Positions 18,163-28,050 are shown, counted from the stretch's first letter. The stretch: 33,869 nt of DNA from Roseovarius sp. (GCA_024636515.1 JAGXGX010000166.1:1-33869), one strand, 5' to 3'. Translations and numbers: made by a program. Notes: a model not told the origin generated them from the letters alone.

Positions 18163-20727
18163 TCAACATTGCAGGATGCGCCCGACCATTTCAGCGGTGT
18201 CGCGGCTGAGGTTCGGCTGGCTGGCGATGCGATTCAGCTGCGCCTTGATCATTGACTGGCGCGCTGGGTCATAGCGCCGCCAAGTCTCGAACGCGGAACA
18301 CATGCGCGCCGTCGTCTGCGGGTTCAGCGGATCCAGCGCGATCAGCCAATCTGCCAGCAGCTCATATCCAGCGCCGCTGGCATAATGAAAGCCTGCCGGT
18401 GATCCGGCCAGCGCGCCCAGCGTCGCGCGAAAGCGATTAGGGTTTTTCATGGTGAAATCGGGATGCTGCGTCAGATTTGCGGCAGTCTCTGCCGCTAGGT
18501 CCGGCGCCGCGTAGGCGACCTGAAGGCTGAACCACTTGTCGATAACCAGCCTGTCGGCCTGCCATTGATCGTAAAACGCGCGGATTGCTGCATCGCCCTT
18601 GCCTGCTTGCAGAAGGCACGCCAGTGCCGCCAGATGCTGCGTCATATTATCAGCCGCGCCGTACTGCGCCTGCGCCGCAGCGCCGCCGTCTCGGCGCGTT
18701 ATCATCGCCAGCGCGGCATTGGCCAGCGCGCGTGCGCCCGATTGCTTGGCGCCCGGATCGTAGGGCTCCGTTACCTGATGCTTCGCATATAGTGTTCTGG
18801 CCACGGCCTCCAAAGTCTTGGCCCTTGCATCCTTGAGCGTCTCCAGACCGTCCCAGATCGACTGCGGATCGGGTGTGCCCCCGGCGTCAAAGATCGCCTG
18901 CGCCAGATCATCCTGACTGGGCAGGCTAAGCGCGAGCGCCCGAAAGGCGGGATCAAGGCTCTCGTCCTGCGCCACCGTCGCGATTGCCTGCAAATAGGCC
19001 GCGTCTGGCGCTGCGCCATGCCGGATCATCGCCAGAAGCCCCTCGCGCGCCAGCGCACGGCCCGCTTCCCACTTGTTGAAGGGGTCGGTGTCATGGGCCA
19101 AGAGGAACGCGCGCTCAGCGTCGTTTGTCTCGCGTTCAAGGATCACGGGCGCCGAAAAACCGCGCAGGATCGACGGGATGGGATGGGCCGAAAGACCTTT
19201 AAATTCAAAACTCTGTTCTGCTTTATTCATCTCAAGTAGCTGCGTTTCCACGACCTCATCGCCATTTTGCGATAGCAGGCCAACGGCGATCGGGATCACC
19301 CGCGGCGGTTTGTCTTGCTGCCCCGGTGTTGGCGGTGTTTCCTGTTTGAAATTAAGGGTATAAGTGCCGTCCTTGAACTCATCTGTTACCGACAGGCGCG
19401 GCGTGCCGGCATCCTCGTACCAGCGTTTGAACTGCGCCAGATCGCGGCCTGTCACATCCTCAAACACCTTCAGCCAATCCTCGATTGTGCAGGCCTGCCC
19501 ATCATGTCGCTGGAAATAAAGCGTTAGCGCCTTGGACCATGCGTCATCCCCCACCAGAGTTTTCAGCATCCCGATCAGCTCGGCGCCCTTTTCGTAGACG
19601 GTGGCAGTGTAGAAATTGTTGATCTCGACAAAGCTGCTGGGCCGCACCGGATGCGCCAGTGGACCGTTATCCTCGCGGAACTGGCGCGCACGCAGGGCGA
19701 TCACGTCCTCGATCCGCTTGACCGGCGCGCTGCGCATGTCTGAGGTGAATTGCGCATCGCGAAAGACGGTCAGCCCCTCCTTGAGGCACAGCTGAAACCA
19801 GTCGCGGCAAGTGATCCGGTTGCCTGTCCAGTTGTGAAAATACTCGTGCGCGATTATCGCCTCAATCCGCTCAAAATTGCCGTCGGTTGAGGTTTCTGGT
19901 GAGGCCAGGACGCAGGAGGAGTTGAAGATATTCAAGCCCTTATTCTCCATCGCGCCCATGTTGAAATCGTCGACGGCGACGATATTGAACAGATCCAGAT
20001 CGTATTCGCGGCCATACTCCGTCTCGTCCCAGCGCATCGAATCCTTAAGCGCCTGCATCCCAAAGGCGCATTTGCCCTCATCGCCGGGGCGCACCCAGAT
20101 ATTAAGTGCCACTTCCCGGCCAGACATTGTGGTAAAGCTGCCCGGGTGCGCCACCAGCTGGCCAGCCACGAGCGCAAAGAGGTACGCCGGTTTCGGCCAC
20201 GGATCATGCCATTCGGCAAATCCGTCGTCCATTTCACCGGGGTTGCCGTTGGAAAGCATCACAGGCTCGGCGCCCTCAATGCGCACGGTAAAGACGGCCA
20301 TCACGTCTGGGCGGTCGGGATAGTAGGTGATCTTGCGAAACCCTTCGGCCTCACACTGTGTGCAATACATGCCGCTGGACATGTATAGCCCCTCCAGCGC
20401 GGTGTTGGTCGAGGGGCTGATCTCAACCTCGGCCTCCCACATGAATTCGCCGTCTGGCACAGCGCAGGTCAGGCCCGTTTCCGTCACATCCGGCGCCACC
20501 TCGACTCCGTCGATACAAGCGCGGATCAGCGTCATTTTCTCGCCGTCCAGCGCGAATTCGCGGCTGCTGGCGTCGGGATTAGGTGTGAAAGTGATGCGGC
20601 TTAGGACGCGCGTGCGTGTCGGATCGAGGCGAAAGGTCAGATGCACATCGCGCACCAGCCAGTTAGGCGGGGTGTAATCGGACAGATGAATTGGCTCTAC
20701 GGCGGCGTTCGGTGCGGGATGCGACAT
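18163..20727 (-). CDS. pepN: aminopeptidase N (M1)
   Basis: 854 aa; GAMENKGLNIFN and HEYFHNWTGNRITCRDWFQLCLKEGLT. Confidence 0.97.
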   Translation of the reverse strand: MSHPAPNAAVEPIHLSDYTPPNWLVRDVHLTFRLDPTRTRVLSRITFTPNPDASSREFALDGEKMTLIRACIDGVEVAPDVTETGLTCAVPDGEFMWEAEVEISPSTNTALEGLYMSSGMYCTQCEAEGFRKITYYPDRPDVMAVFTVRIEGAEPVMLSNGNPGEMDDGFAEWHDPWPKPAYLFALVAGQLVAHPGSFTTMSGREVALNIWVRPGDEGKCAFGMQALKDSMRWDETEYGREYDLDLFNIVAVDDFNMGAMENKGLNIFNSSCVLASPETSTDGNFERIEAIIAHEYFHNWTGNRITCRDWFQLCLKEGLTVFRDAQFTSDMRSAPVKRIEDVIALRARQFREDNGPLAHPVRPSSFVEINNFYTATVYEKGAELIGMLKTLVGDDAWSKALTLYFQRHDGQACTIEDWLKVFEDVTGRDLAQFKRWYEDAGTPRLSVTDEFKDGTYTLNFKQETPPTPGQQDKPPRVIPIAVGLLSQNGDEVVETQLLEMNKAEQSFEFKGLSAHPIPSILRGFSAPVILERETNDAERAFLLAHDTDPFNKWEAGRALAREGLLAMIRHGAAPDAAYLQAIATVAQDESLDPAFRALALSLPSQDDLAQAIFDAGGTPDPQSIWDGLETLKDARAKTLEAVARTLYAKHQVTEPYDPGAKQSGARALANAALAMITRRDGGAAAQAQYGAADNMTQHLAALACLLQAGKGDAAIRAFYDQWQADRLVIDKWFSLQVAYAAPDLAAETAANLTQHPDFTMKNPNRFRATLGALAGSPAGFHYASGAGYELLADWLIALDPLNPQTTARMCSAFETWRRYDPARQSMIKAQLNRIASQPNLSRDTAEMVGRILQC

Positions 20728-20844
20728 GGCGTGTCCTTTTGGTCGGAACCTCTTGGCTGATAGCAGAGTTAGTAGGATAATCAGGGGCCTTCAATGGGCA
20801 TCGCGGCACCCGCGTCGCATAAACAAATATTGGGAGTATTCGCT

Positions 20845-21072
20845 ATGTCGGCACCCGACACGAACACCGAAAAGAACAAGGCAGCCCACAAGACGCCTAT
20901 TGTCGGTATGGTCGCGATGGTTATTTTTGCGCTGGTACTGCTGTTTGGTCTAGTCGCTTGGCTAAGCTATGCTGGCAACGATCCCGAAGAGGCGGGCGGC
21001 GTTGAGGACGGCATCAGCACCGAACTGAACGAGACGTCTGAACCTGCGGTGGAGCAGCCGTCGACAGAATAG
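20845..21072 (+). CDS. small single-TM hypothetical protein
   Basis: MSAPDTNTEKNKAAHKTPIVGMVAMVIFALVLLFGLVAWLSYAGND...; RBS-like GGGAG upstream. Confidence 0.65.
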   Translation: MSAPDTNTEKNKAAHKTPIVGMVAMVIFALVLLFGLVAWLSYAGNDPEEAGGVEDGISTELNETSEPAVEQPSTE

Positions 21073-21115
21073 CGCTCGGCAGACTAAGCAGTGCCGCTGC
21101 ACGGTTTCAACAATG

Positions 21116-21142
21116 GCCCGGCTTCGATTAGCCGGGCTTTTT
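21116..21142 (+). terminator. rho-independent terminator
   Basis: GCCCGGCT-TCGATT-AGCCGGGC followed by TTTTT. Confidence 0.85.
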
Positions 21143-21178
21143 GCATATAGGTCTCACGTTGCTGCTAGCAGAGGGTTG

Positions 21179-21343
21179 ATGAAGCACCGCAAGAAGAGTG
21201 ATTTGCCGTCGAAGATATGCGCTACCTGTGGCCTCCCATTTACTTGGCGGCGCAAATGGGCGCGTGATTGGGATACTGTGCGTCATTGCAGCGATCGATG
21301 CCGCCGCCATCGCGGCAAGGGCTCTGGCACTACAGGGGCTTGA
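21179..21343 (+). CDS. DUF2256 zinc-ribbon-like small protein
   Basis: MKHRKKSDLPSKICATCGLPFTWRRKWARDWDTVRHCSDRCRRHRGKGSG. Confidence 0.85.
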   Translation: MKHRKKSDLPSKICATCGLPFTWRRKWARDWDTVRHCSDRCRRHRGKGSGTTGA

Positions 21344-21398
21344 ATTTCAGTGCGCAGGCGTCAAGATAGTGCAAACATTCCGCATCGCGAAGGCCCCT

Positions 21399-22178
21399 AT
21401 GAAACGACCCGTCGTCGGCATTATTGGCAACCAATACGTCATTGAGGAGCGCTATCCTGTTCATGCGGTGGGCCGGATGAACTTGGACGCAGTCGCACAT
21501 GTTGCGAATGCGATGCCCTATGTAATTGCCGCCGATCCCGCGCTGGTCAGCGTGGATGAGCTAATGCAGGTTTGCGACGGCTTTTTGCTGACAGGCGGAC
21601 GAGCCAACGTGCATCCCGATCACTACGGCGAGCCGCCGAGCGCCGCGCATGGGGCCTTTGATGAGGCGCGTGACGCAATCACCCTGCCGCTGGTGCGTGC
21701 CTGCGTTGAGGCAGGCCAGCCAATCTTGGGCCTTTGCCGCGGTTTTCAGGAGATCAACGTCGCGATGGGCGGCACGCTGGACCCTGAGATCCGCGATCTG
21801 CCGGGCCGGGACAATCACCGCATGCCCCCCGATGGTACGTTGGAGGAGCAGTTTGCTTTGCGCCACTTGGTAACATTGGATGAGGGCGGCATATTCCACC
21901 GGCTGCTCGGCTCCCGCGAGGTGATGACCAATACGCTGCACGGACAAGGTATCAGGGCGCCGGGGCCGCGCATTGCGGTGGAGGGCCGCGCGGTGGATGG
22001 CACGATTGAGGCGATCCACGTTAGCGGCGCTGCGGGATTTGCGCTGGCGGTGCAATGGCATCCCGAATGGAACGCCGCGACGGACCCTGTGTCACGGCCA
22101 TTATTTGAGGCGTTCGGCGCGGCCGCGCGGCAGTGGGCGGCGGGGCACGGCCCTGCACCGGCGTTGAAATCTGCGTAG
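21399..22178 (+). CDS. class I glutamine amidotransferase, gamma-glutamyl-gamma-aminobutyrate hydrolase (C26) family
   Basis: start MKRPVVGIIGNQY inside ORF 21198..22178; catalytic PILGLCRGFQEINVAMGGTL and VQWHPEW. Confidence 0.9.
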   Translation: MKRPVVGIIGNQYVIEERYPVHAVGRMNLDAVAHVANAMPYVIAADPALVSVDELMQVCDGFLLTGGRANVHPDHYGEPPSAAHGAFDEARDAITLPLVRACVEAGQPILGLCRGFQEINVAMGGTLDPEIRDLPGRDNHRMPPDGTLEEQFALRHLVTLDEGGIFHRLLGSREVMTNTLHGQGIRAPGPRIAVEGRAVDGTIEAIHVSGAAGFALAVQWHPEWNAATDPVSRPLFEAFGAAARQWAAGHGPAPALKSA

Positions 22179-22317
22179 TACGCAGCAAACGGGCGTTTGC
22201 GCTGATAGTAAACTTCGGGATTCAGGTATTTATGACCAAGAAAAAGCCGGGGGCACTGTGCACTGCGCGGTGCCTGTGCGAGTGGTCGAGGCAGACTAGA
22301 CAACCCGGCGTCAAGGA

Positions 22318-22743
22318 GTGCGCGTTGACATGAAACCGGATCTGCAACCCGGTCCGGATCCAAGTGCGCCGCCCGAAGCGGGTACAGTGATGCGTGCGCT
22401 CTGGGTTTGTGTGGGCAGCGTGTCGCTAGCGCTTGGCGCGGTTGGGGTGATCCTGCCGCTGCTGCCGACGACACCGTTTGTTCTGCTTGCGGCATTCGCC
22501 TTTGCGCGGGGGTCGCCGCGGCTGCGGGGGTGGCTGACAGGCAATCGGATCTTTGGCCCTATCATCGCCGACTGGGAGGCACGCGGCGTTGTCGCGCCGC
22601 GCTACAAGGCTATGGCCTGCACCGCTATGTGTGCTGTTTTGCTAGCATCGGTGCTGGGCGGATTGGCTTGGCGGTTGATCGCAGTGCAGGCCGTCTTCAT
22701 GTTTTGCGCGGCGGCCTACGTGCTAAGCCGACCCTCCCGATAG
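22318..22743 (+). CDS. YbaN/DUF454 family inner membrane protein
   Basis: LGAVGVILPLLPTTPFVLLAAFAFARGSPRLRGWLTGNRIFGPIIADWEARGVV. Confidence 0.9.
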   Translation: MRVDMKPDLQPGPDPSAPPEAGTVMRALWVCVGSVSLALGAVGVILPLLPTTPFVLLAAFAFARGSPRLRGWLTGNRIFGPIIADWEARGVVAPRYKAMACTAMCAVLLASVLGGLAWRLIAVQAVFMFCAAAYVLSRPSR

Positions 22744-22845
22744 AGCGAAATAGGATTTGGTAAAGCAAAAGATCGGAAAACCCTCATTTGCCGCAAGGCC
22801 CTCTGGCGCGTAGCGTTGCGCAACAGTAAAATCTGAGGGTGAGGC

Positions 22846-23026
22846 ATGGCGCAGCGAATATTCATTGCGGGCGAATGGACGGTATCGGTCGCAGATGATG
22901 TTCTTGATTGCATAGATCCATCGACCGGCGCGGCGCTGGAGGCTGGATGCCTTCCTTGAGCCGAAACAAAAAACACGGTGGAAGGTCGGCGGCGGCGTTG
23001 GCTGGTATGACATGAAAACTGGCTAG
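22846..23026 (+). pseudogene. internally deleted aldehyde dehydrogenase remnant (N- and C-terminal ends only)
   Basis: 22846 frame: MAQRIFIAGEWTVSVADDVLDCIDPSTGAALEAG (ALDH N-terminus-like); +1 frame: LDAFLEPKQKTRWKVGGGVGWYDMKTG* (resembles ALDH C-termini of the type ...EPKQ...GWY). Confidence 0.6.
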
Positions 23027-23064
23027 ATCGCACCGCGCACCCATTCCCGAGAGAGAGACTATAC

Positions 23065-25161
23065 ATGCCCAAAGATACTAAGTCTGCCCGCGACCCGCGC
23101 TATGATATCCTTTTTGAGCCGGTCAAGATCGGGCCGGTGACGGCCAAGAACCGCTTTTACCAAGTGCCCCACTGCAACGGCGGGGGCTATCGCGACCCTT
23201 CGGCGGCGGCGCAGATGCGCAATATCAAGGCGCAAGGCGGCTGGGGTGTAATCTTTACCGAGCAGGTTGAGATGCATCATACGTCTGAAATCACGCCGTT
23301 TATCGAGCTAAGGCTTTGGGAGGATAAGGATATTCCCGGCCTAGCGCGTATGGCCGAGGCGATGAAAACGGATGGCGCGCTGGCAGGGATCGAACTGGCC
23401 TATAGCGGCGTCAACGGTGGCAATCTTTATACCAAAGAGGTGCCGATGGCGCCCTCCACCTCGCCGATTCTGACTTTCTACAAGGACCCGGTCAGTGCCC
23501 GCGCGATGGACAAGGAGGACATTCGCGATTTGCGCCGTTGGCACCGCAATGCGTGCCTGCGCGCGAAAACCGCGGGCTATGACATCATCGAGTTATATGG
23601 CGCGCACGGCTTTGGCGTGATCCAGCATTTTCTGTCGCCGCTGACCAATCAGCGCAGCGATGAGTACGGCGGCAGCTTGGAGAATCGCGCGCGTCTTTTT
23701 CGCGAGTTGATCAGCGAGTGCAAGGATGCGGTTGGCGACAGCATTGCTATTTCCGTGCGCCTGTCGCTGGAGGAAATTGGCGGGTTGGAGAACCCCGAAG
23801 TGCGCGACATGATCTCGATGAACGCCGATCTGCCGGACCTTTGGGATCTGGGCCATGGTACGTGGGAGGACTGCTCGGGGCCGTCCCGCTTTACCGAAGA
23901 AGGCGCGCAAGAGCCGCTGGTGCGCGGCATCAAGGAGCTGACGGACAAGCCTGTGGTCGGTGTCGGCCGCTTTACCTCGCCCGATGCGATGGTCAGCCAG
24001 ATCAAGCGCGGCGTGCTGGATTTCATCGGGGCCGCGCGCCCGTCAATTGCCGATCCGTTCATCCCGCGCAAGATTGACGAGGGCCGCGTCGAGGATATTC
24101 GCGAGTGCATCGGCTGCAACATCTGCGTGACGGGCGATATGACCATGTCGATCAGTCGCTGCACGCAGAACCCCACCTTTATGGAGGAGTGGCGCAAGGG
24201 CTGGCATCCCGAAGAGATCGACGCAAAGGGCGTGAGCGAGACGGTCCTTATCATTGGCTCGGGTCCCGCTGGTCTTGAGGCCGCGCGCGCCGCTGGCGAA
24301 CGCGGTTATCAGGTTGCGCTGGCTGAGGCAGGGACCGAACTGGGCGGGCGCGTGGCGCTGGAATGCAAATTGCCCGGTCTGGCGACGTGGGGCCGCGTGC
24401 GGGACTACCGCCAGCACCAGATTTCTCAGATGCCGAATGTCGAGGTCTACTACGACTCGCTGCTTTCGGCGCAGGATGTTCTCGATTTTGGCTTTGATAA
24501 TGTAGCGATTGCGACTGGCTCCACTTGGCGCCGCAACGGCGTGGCGCGGTACAACCTGCTGCCTATCCCCATGGACGCCGCGATGCCCGTTTTTACCCCA
24601 GATGATCTGATGGCGGGTACGCTGCCGGAGGGTGGTCATGTCGTGCTATATGACGACGATCACTATTACATGGGCGGCGTTTTGGCCGAGCTTTTGGTGC
24701 AAAAGGGGCTGGAGGTGACGCTTGTCACTCCTGCGAACCTCGTCAGTGAATGGACGCTGAACACGCTAGAGCAGCATCGCATCCAGGCCCGCATGATCGA
24801 GCTAGGCGTGCATATCGTCACCGCGCAGGCGGTCACGGCTGTGACGGGGCAGGGCGCGACACTTAGCTGCGCCTTTACCGGGCGCGCGAGTAACGTGGAC
24901 TGCGACGCTGTCGTCATGGTCACATGCCGGATGCCCAATGACGATCTGTGGCAGGCGCTCAAGGCCCGCGAGGATGAGTGGGAGGGCGCAGGCATCAAAA
25001 AGATTGAGCGTATTGGCGACGCCAACGCGCCCGCGCCGATTGCTTGGGCTACCTATGCCGGTCACCGCTTTGCCCGCGAGTTGGACGTAACCCGCGAGCA
25101 GGACGAATTGCCATTCCGCCGCGAAGTGACCGAACTGGCCCCGAAGGAGGCGTTTCGATGA
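23065..25161 (+). CDS. trimethylamine/dimethylamine dehydrogenase-type NADH:flavin oxidoreductase (iron-sulfur flavoprotein)
   Basis: 698 aa; RDPRYDILFEPVKIGPVTAKNRFYQVPHCN (Cys37 = 6-S-cysteinyl-FMN position), CIGCNICV-N11-CTQN [4Fe-4S], GWHPEE, second dinucleotide-binding domain LIIGSGPAGLEAARA. Confidence 0.93.
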   Translation: MPKDTKSARDPRYDILFEPVKIGPVTAKNRFYQVPHCNGGGYRDPSAAAQMRNIKAQGGWGVIFTEQVEMHHTSEITPFIELRLWEDKDIPGLARMAEAMKTDGALAGIELAYSGVNGGNLYTKEVPMAPSTSPILTFYKDPVSARAMDKEDIRDLRRWHRNACLRAKTAGYDIIELYGAHGFGVIQHFLSPLTNQRSDEYGGSLENRARLFRELISECKDAVGDSIAISVRLSLEEIGGLENPEVRDMISMNADLPDLWDLGHGTWEDCSGPSRFTEEGAQEPLVRGIKELTDKPVVGVGRFTSPDAMVSQIKRGVLDFIGAARPSIADPFIPRKIDEGRVEDIRECIGCNICVTGDMTMSISRCTQNPTFMEEWRKGWHPEEIDAKGVSETVLIIGSGPAGLEAARAAGERGYQVALAEAGTELGGRVALECKLPGLATWGRVRDYRQHQISQMPNVEVYYDSLLSAQDVLDFGFDNVAIATGSTWRRNGVARYNLLPIPMDAAMPVFTPDDLMAGTLPEGGHVVLYDDDHYYMGGVLAELLVQKGLEVTLVTPANLVSEWTLNTLEQHRIQARMIELGVHIVTAQAVTAVTGQGATLSCAFTGRASNVDCDAVVMVTCRMPNDDLWQALKAREDEWEGAGIKKIERIGDANAPAPIAWATYAGHRFARELDVTREQDELPFRREVTELAPKEAFR

Positions 25162-26282
25162 GCGTCGCGCAGGCCGCGGCCCTGCCCATCGCAGAGCGCG
25201 CGCGCGCCGCGGTAGAGCTGGATAATGTCGAGAAGACCTACGGGACCGGCAAATCAGCGGTCAAGGCGCTGAAGGGCGTCAGCTTCGACATTGCAGACAA
25301 TGAGTTTTTTACGCTGCTTGGCCCCTCGGGGTGTGGCAAGACCACGCTGCTGCGCGCGCTGGCATGGTTTGAGAGTGTGACGGCCGGCACTATTCGCCTC
25401 TTTGGCGAGGATATCGTCGATGTGCCGACCTACAAACGCTCGATCAACACCGTGTTTCAGCATTACTCGCTGTTTCCGCATATGAGTGTTGCGGAAAACG
25501 TTGCCTATGGCCTGAAGCGGCTGAAGAAGTCGAAATCCGAGATTGAGGCGACCGTCGCTGATATGCTGGAACTGGTCAAAATGACCGATTTTGCGGGCCG
25601 CCTCCCGGCGCAGTTATCGGGCGGGCAGCAACAGCGCGTGGCACTCGCCCGTGCGCTGGCGCCGCATCCTAAGGTGCTGCTACTCGACGAACCCCTGTCG
25701 GCGCTCGACCTCAAACTGCGCCAGTCGATGCGGCAGGAATTGAAGCAGATTCAGGCACGTACGGGCATCACCTTTATCTTTGTCACGCACGACCAGGACG
25801 AGGCGTTGTCGATGTCCGACCGCGTCGCTGTCATGTCGGCGGGCTACGTGCAGCAGGTCGGCACACCGAATGAGATCTACGAGCATCCGGCCAACCGCTT
25901 TGTCGCGGGCTTTGTCGGGGATGCAAATTTCATCGACGCGCAGATCACGTCGCCCGTTGGGGACACCGTCACTTGCCGCACCAAAGGCGGGGCAGTATTG
26001 CAGGCAGACGCGCGTAACCTGCTAGAGGGCCAGCGCGACGTGACGTTATTCCTGCGACCCGAAAAGGTGAAGCTGGCAAAGGTCGGCGCCGCGACAGTTG
26101 ATGGGGAAATTACGGACATTCAGTACCTCGGCAACTCGACAATGATGCAGATCGACATCGGCGAGGCGGAGCCTCTGGTGGTGACCGAGCCGCTGGGCGA
26201 GGTCGATCAGCGCCTGCGCCAAGTCGGCGATAGGGTGGGCGTCATCCTCAGCCCTAGCGCCCTACAAATACTGGTGGAATGA
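25158..26282 (+). CDS. ABC transporter ATP-binding protein, spermidine/putrescine (PotA) type
   Basis: MSVAQAAALPIAERA start, ATGA overlap with upstream gene; Walker A GPSGCGKTT, LSGGQQQRVALARAL, LLLDEPLSALD, TOBE domain. Confidence 0.94.
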   Translation: MSVAQAAALPIAERARAAVELDNVEKTYGTGKSAVKALKGVSFDIADNEFFTLLGPSGCGKTTLLRALAWFESVTAGTIRLFGEDIVDVPTYKRSINTVFQHYSLFPHMSVAENVAYGLKRLKKSKSEIEATVADMLELVKMTDFAGRLPAQLSGGQQQRVALARALAPHPKVLLLDEPLSALDLKLRQSMRQELKQIQARTGITFIFVTHDQDEALSMSDRVAVMSAGYVQQVGTPNEIYEHPANRFVAGFVGDANFIDAQITSPVGDTVTCRTKGGAVLQADARNLLEGQRDVTLFLRPEKVKLAKVGAATVDGEITDIQYLGNSTMMQIDIGEAEPLVVTEPLGEVDQRLRQVGDRVGVILSPSALQILVE

Positions 26283-27187
26283 TGGCCAACCTGCCCAGCA
26301 ATCCCGCGCTTCGGCGCACATTATCGCTGGCGCCCGCCCTGGGCATCATCGGTATCTTTATGCTGATACCGGTCGGCATCATCGCGGTATTCTCATTCCT
26401 TGAGGCTAAATCATTCGGCGGCGTCGTCTGGAGCTTTTCGACTGACGCCTATGTGCAGCTCCTGTATGAGCGGGCGCTGGACGACAGCCTGATACTCTCG
26501 CCGGGCTACCTGATTATCATTTGGCGGTCATTCTTGTTGGCCGGGATCGCGATGCTGTGCTGTCTCGTCGTTGGTTTTCCGGTGGCCTATTTTATCTCGC
26601 GCCAGCCGCTACAGCACCGAAATATGTGGATTTTGCTGATCACCATTCCGTTCTGGACCAACCAACTGGTGCGCACGTTTGCGTGGATCATAATTCTGGG
26701 GCGCAACGGCATCATCGAGGCGCCGTTTCACTGGGTCGGCATCCTTGGTAGCGACGACACGCTGGGCCTGATGTACAGTAATTTCGCCATCGCGGTGGGC
26801 CTGACCTACACGTTCATCCCGCTGATGGTGTTGCCGATTTATGCGAGCCTTGAGAAGCTGGATTTTACCTTGGTCGAGGCGGCCGCAGATCTCTACTCCT
26901 CCAAGTGGGAGGCCTTCTCTAAGGTCATCATACCCTTGTCCAAGCCGGGCATTATCGCAGGATGCCTTTTGGTGTTCATCCCGTCGCTGGGCGCGTTTAT
27001 TCAACCTGACCTGTTGGGCGGGGGCAAGAACATGATGCTGGGCACGCTGGTCCAATTCCAGTTCTCGACCGCGCGAAACTGGCCCTTTGGCGCAGCTATT
27101 GCAATGATCCTGCTGGCGGCTGTCGTTATTTTCCTGATGATCTATGCCCGCGCCGCACGCGGCCAGCAAAAGATGGAGCTGCACTGA
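26279..27187 (+). CDS. ABC transporter permease, PotB/PotH type
   Basis: 302 aa multi-TM; LLITIPFWTNQLVRTFAWIIILGRNGIIE; EAAADLYSSKWEAFSKVIIPLSKPGI EAA loop. Confidence 0.94.
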   Translation: MMANLPSNPALRRTLSLAPALGIIGIFMLIPVGIIAVFSFLEAKSFGGVVWSFSTDAYVQLLYERALDDSLILSPGYLIIIWRSFLLAGIAMLCCLVVGFPVAYFISRQPLQHRNMWILLITIPFWTNQLVRTFAWIIILGRNGIIEAPFHWVGILGSDDTLGLMYSNFAIAVGLTYTFIPLMVLPIYASLEKLDFTLVEAAADLYSSKWEAFSKVIIPLSKPGIIAGCLLVFIPSLGAFIQPDLLGGGKNMMLGTLVQFQFSTARNWPFGAAIAMILLAAVVIFLMIYARAARGQQKMELH

Positions 27188-28017
27188 TGGCCGCCATTGA
27201 ACATAGCAAACCCAAAAAGCGACGCGCTTTTGGCGAGGTGCCCGGCCTCGGCGCGCTGGCGATTGCCTTCATGATGTTCCTCTACCTGCCGATCCTCGTG
27301 CTGGTGGTCTATTCGTTCAATGCGGGCAATATCGTGATGGTCTGGACGGGCTTCAGCACCGACTGGTATGCACGCGCGTTCGCCAACGAGGATATTCGCA
27401 AGGCCGCGATCAATTCGCTGGTGGTGGCGACAAGCGCGACGGCAATTGCCACCACCTGCGCGACGCTTGCCGCCCTCGCATTGGCGCGTGGCGGCAGTTT
27501 CAAGGGCAAGGGCGCGACTGTCGGCGTCATCACCCTGCCGCTGATGGTGCCTGAAATTGTGACTGCGGTGGCGATGTTGGTATTTTTCTCCAACATCGGG
27601 CTTAACTTCGGTTTGGGCAACGTGATCCTTGCGCATGTGACGTTTTGCATCCCCTTCGCGTTCATGCCGATCCGCGCGCGCCTCGACGGTATGGACACCA
27701 CGTTGGAGCAGGCCTCGCGTGACCTTTATGCCTCCGACTGGGAGACGTTTCGGCTGGTTACGCTACCGCAGCTAATGCCCGGCGTACTGGCCGGTGCGAT
27801 GCTCAGCTTTGTCATATCCATGGACGATTTCATCATCACGCTGATGGTGGCAGGGGCCGGCGACACAACGCTGCCCGTTTATATCTACAGCATGATCCGG
27901 CAGGGCATCACGCCCGAAATCAATGCCGTTTCCTCCATCTTGCTGCTGTTTTCTATCGTGCTGGTGACCGCCTACTGGTTCGTCACCCGCACCAAGCCGG
28001 ATGGCAAAAACCGCTAA
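27187..28017 (+). CDS. ABC transporter permease, PotC/PotI type
   Basis: 276 aa multi-TM; EQASRDLYASDWETFRLVTLPQLMPGVLAGAMLSFVISMDDFIITLMVAG. Confidence 0.94.
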   Translation: MAAIEHSKPKKRRAFGEVPGLGALAIAFMMFLYLPILVLVVYSFNAGNIVMVWTGFSTDWYARAFANEDIRKAAINSLVVATSATAIATTCATLAALALARGGSFKGKGATVGVITLPLMVPEIVTAVAMLVFFSNIGLNFGLGNVILAHVTFCIPFAFMPIRARLDGMDTTLEQASRDLYASDWETFRLVTLPQLMPGVLAGAMLSFVISMDDFIITLMVAGAGDTTLPVYIYSMIRQGITPEINAVSSILLLFSIVLVTAYWFVTRTKPDGKNR

Positions 28018-28050
28018 ATAACCAAGAAACCAAAACAGGGAGTCACGACA

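Noticed and set aside
21198-21398. N-terminal extension of the glutamine amidotransferase ORF
   Set aside because: The extension overlaps the DUF2256 gene in another frame; the canonical family start MKRPVVGIIGNQY is at 21399.
22231-22332. Small Cys-containing ORF MTKKKPGALCTARCLCEWSRQTRQPGVKECALT
   Set aside because: Too short, no clear RBS or homology, overlaps the start of the DUF454 gene; likely chance.
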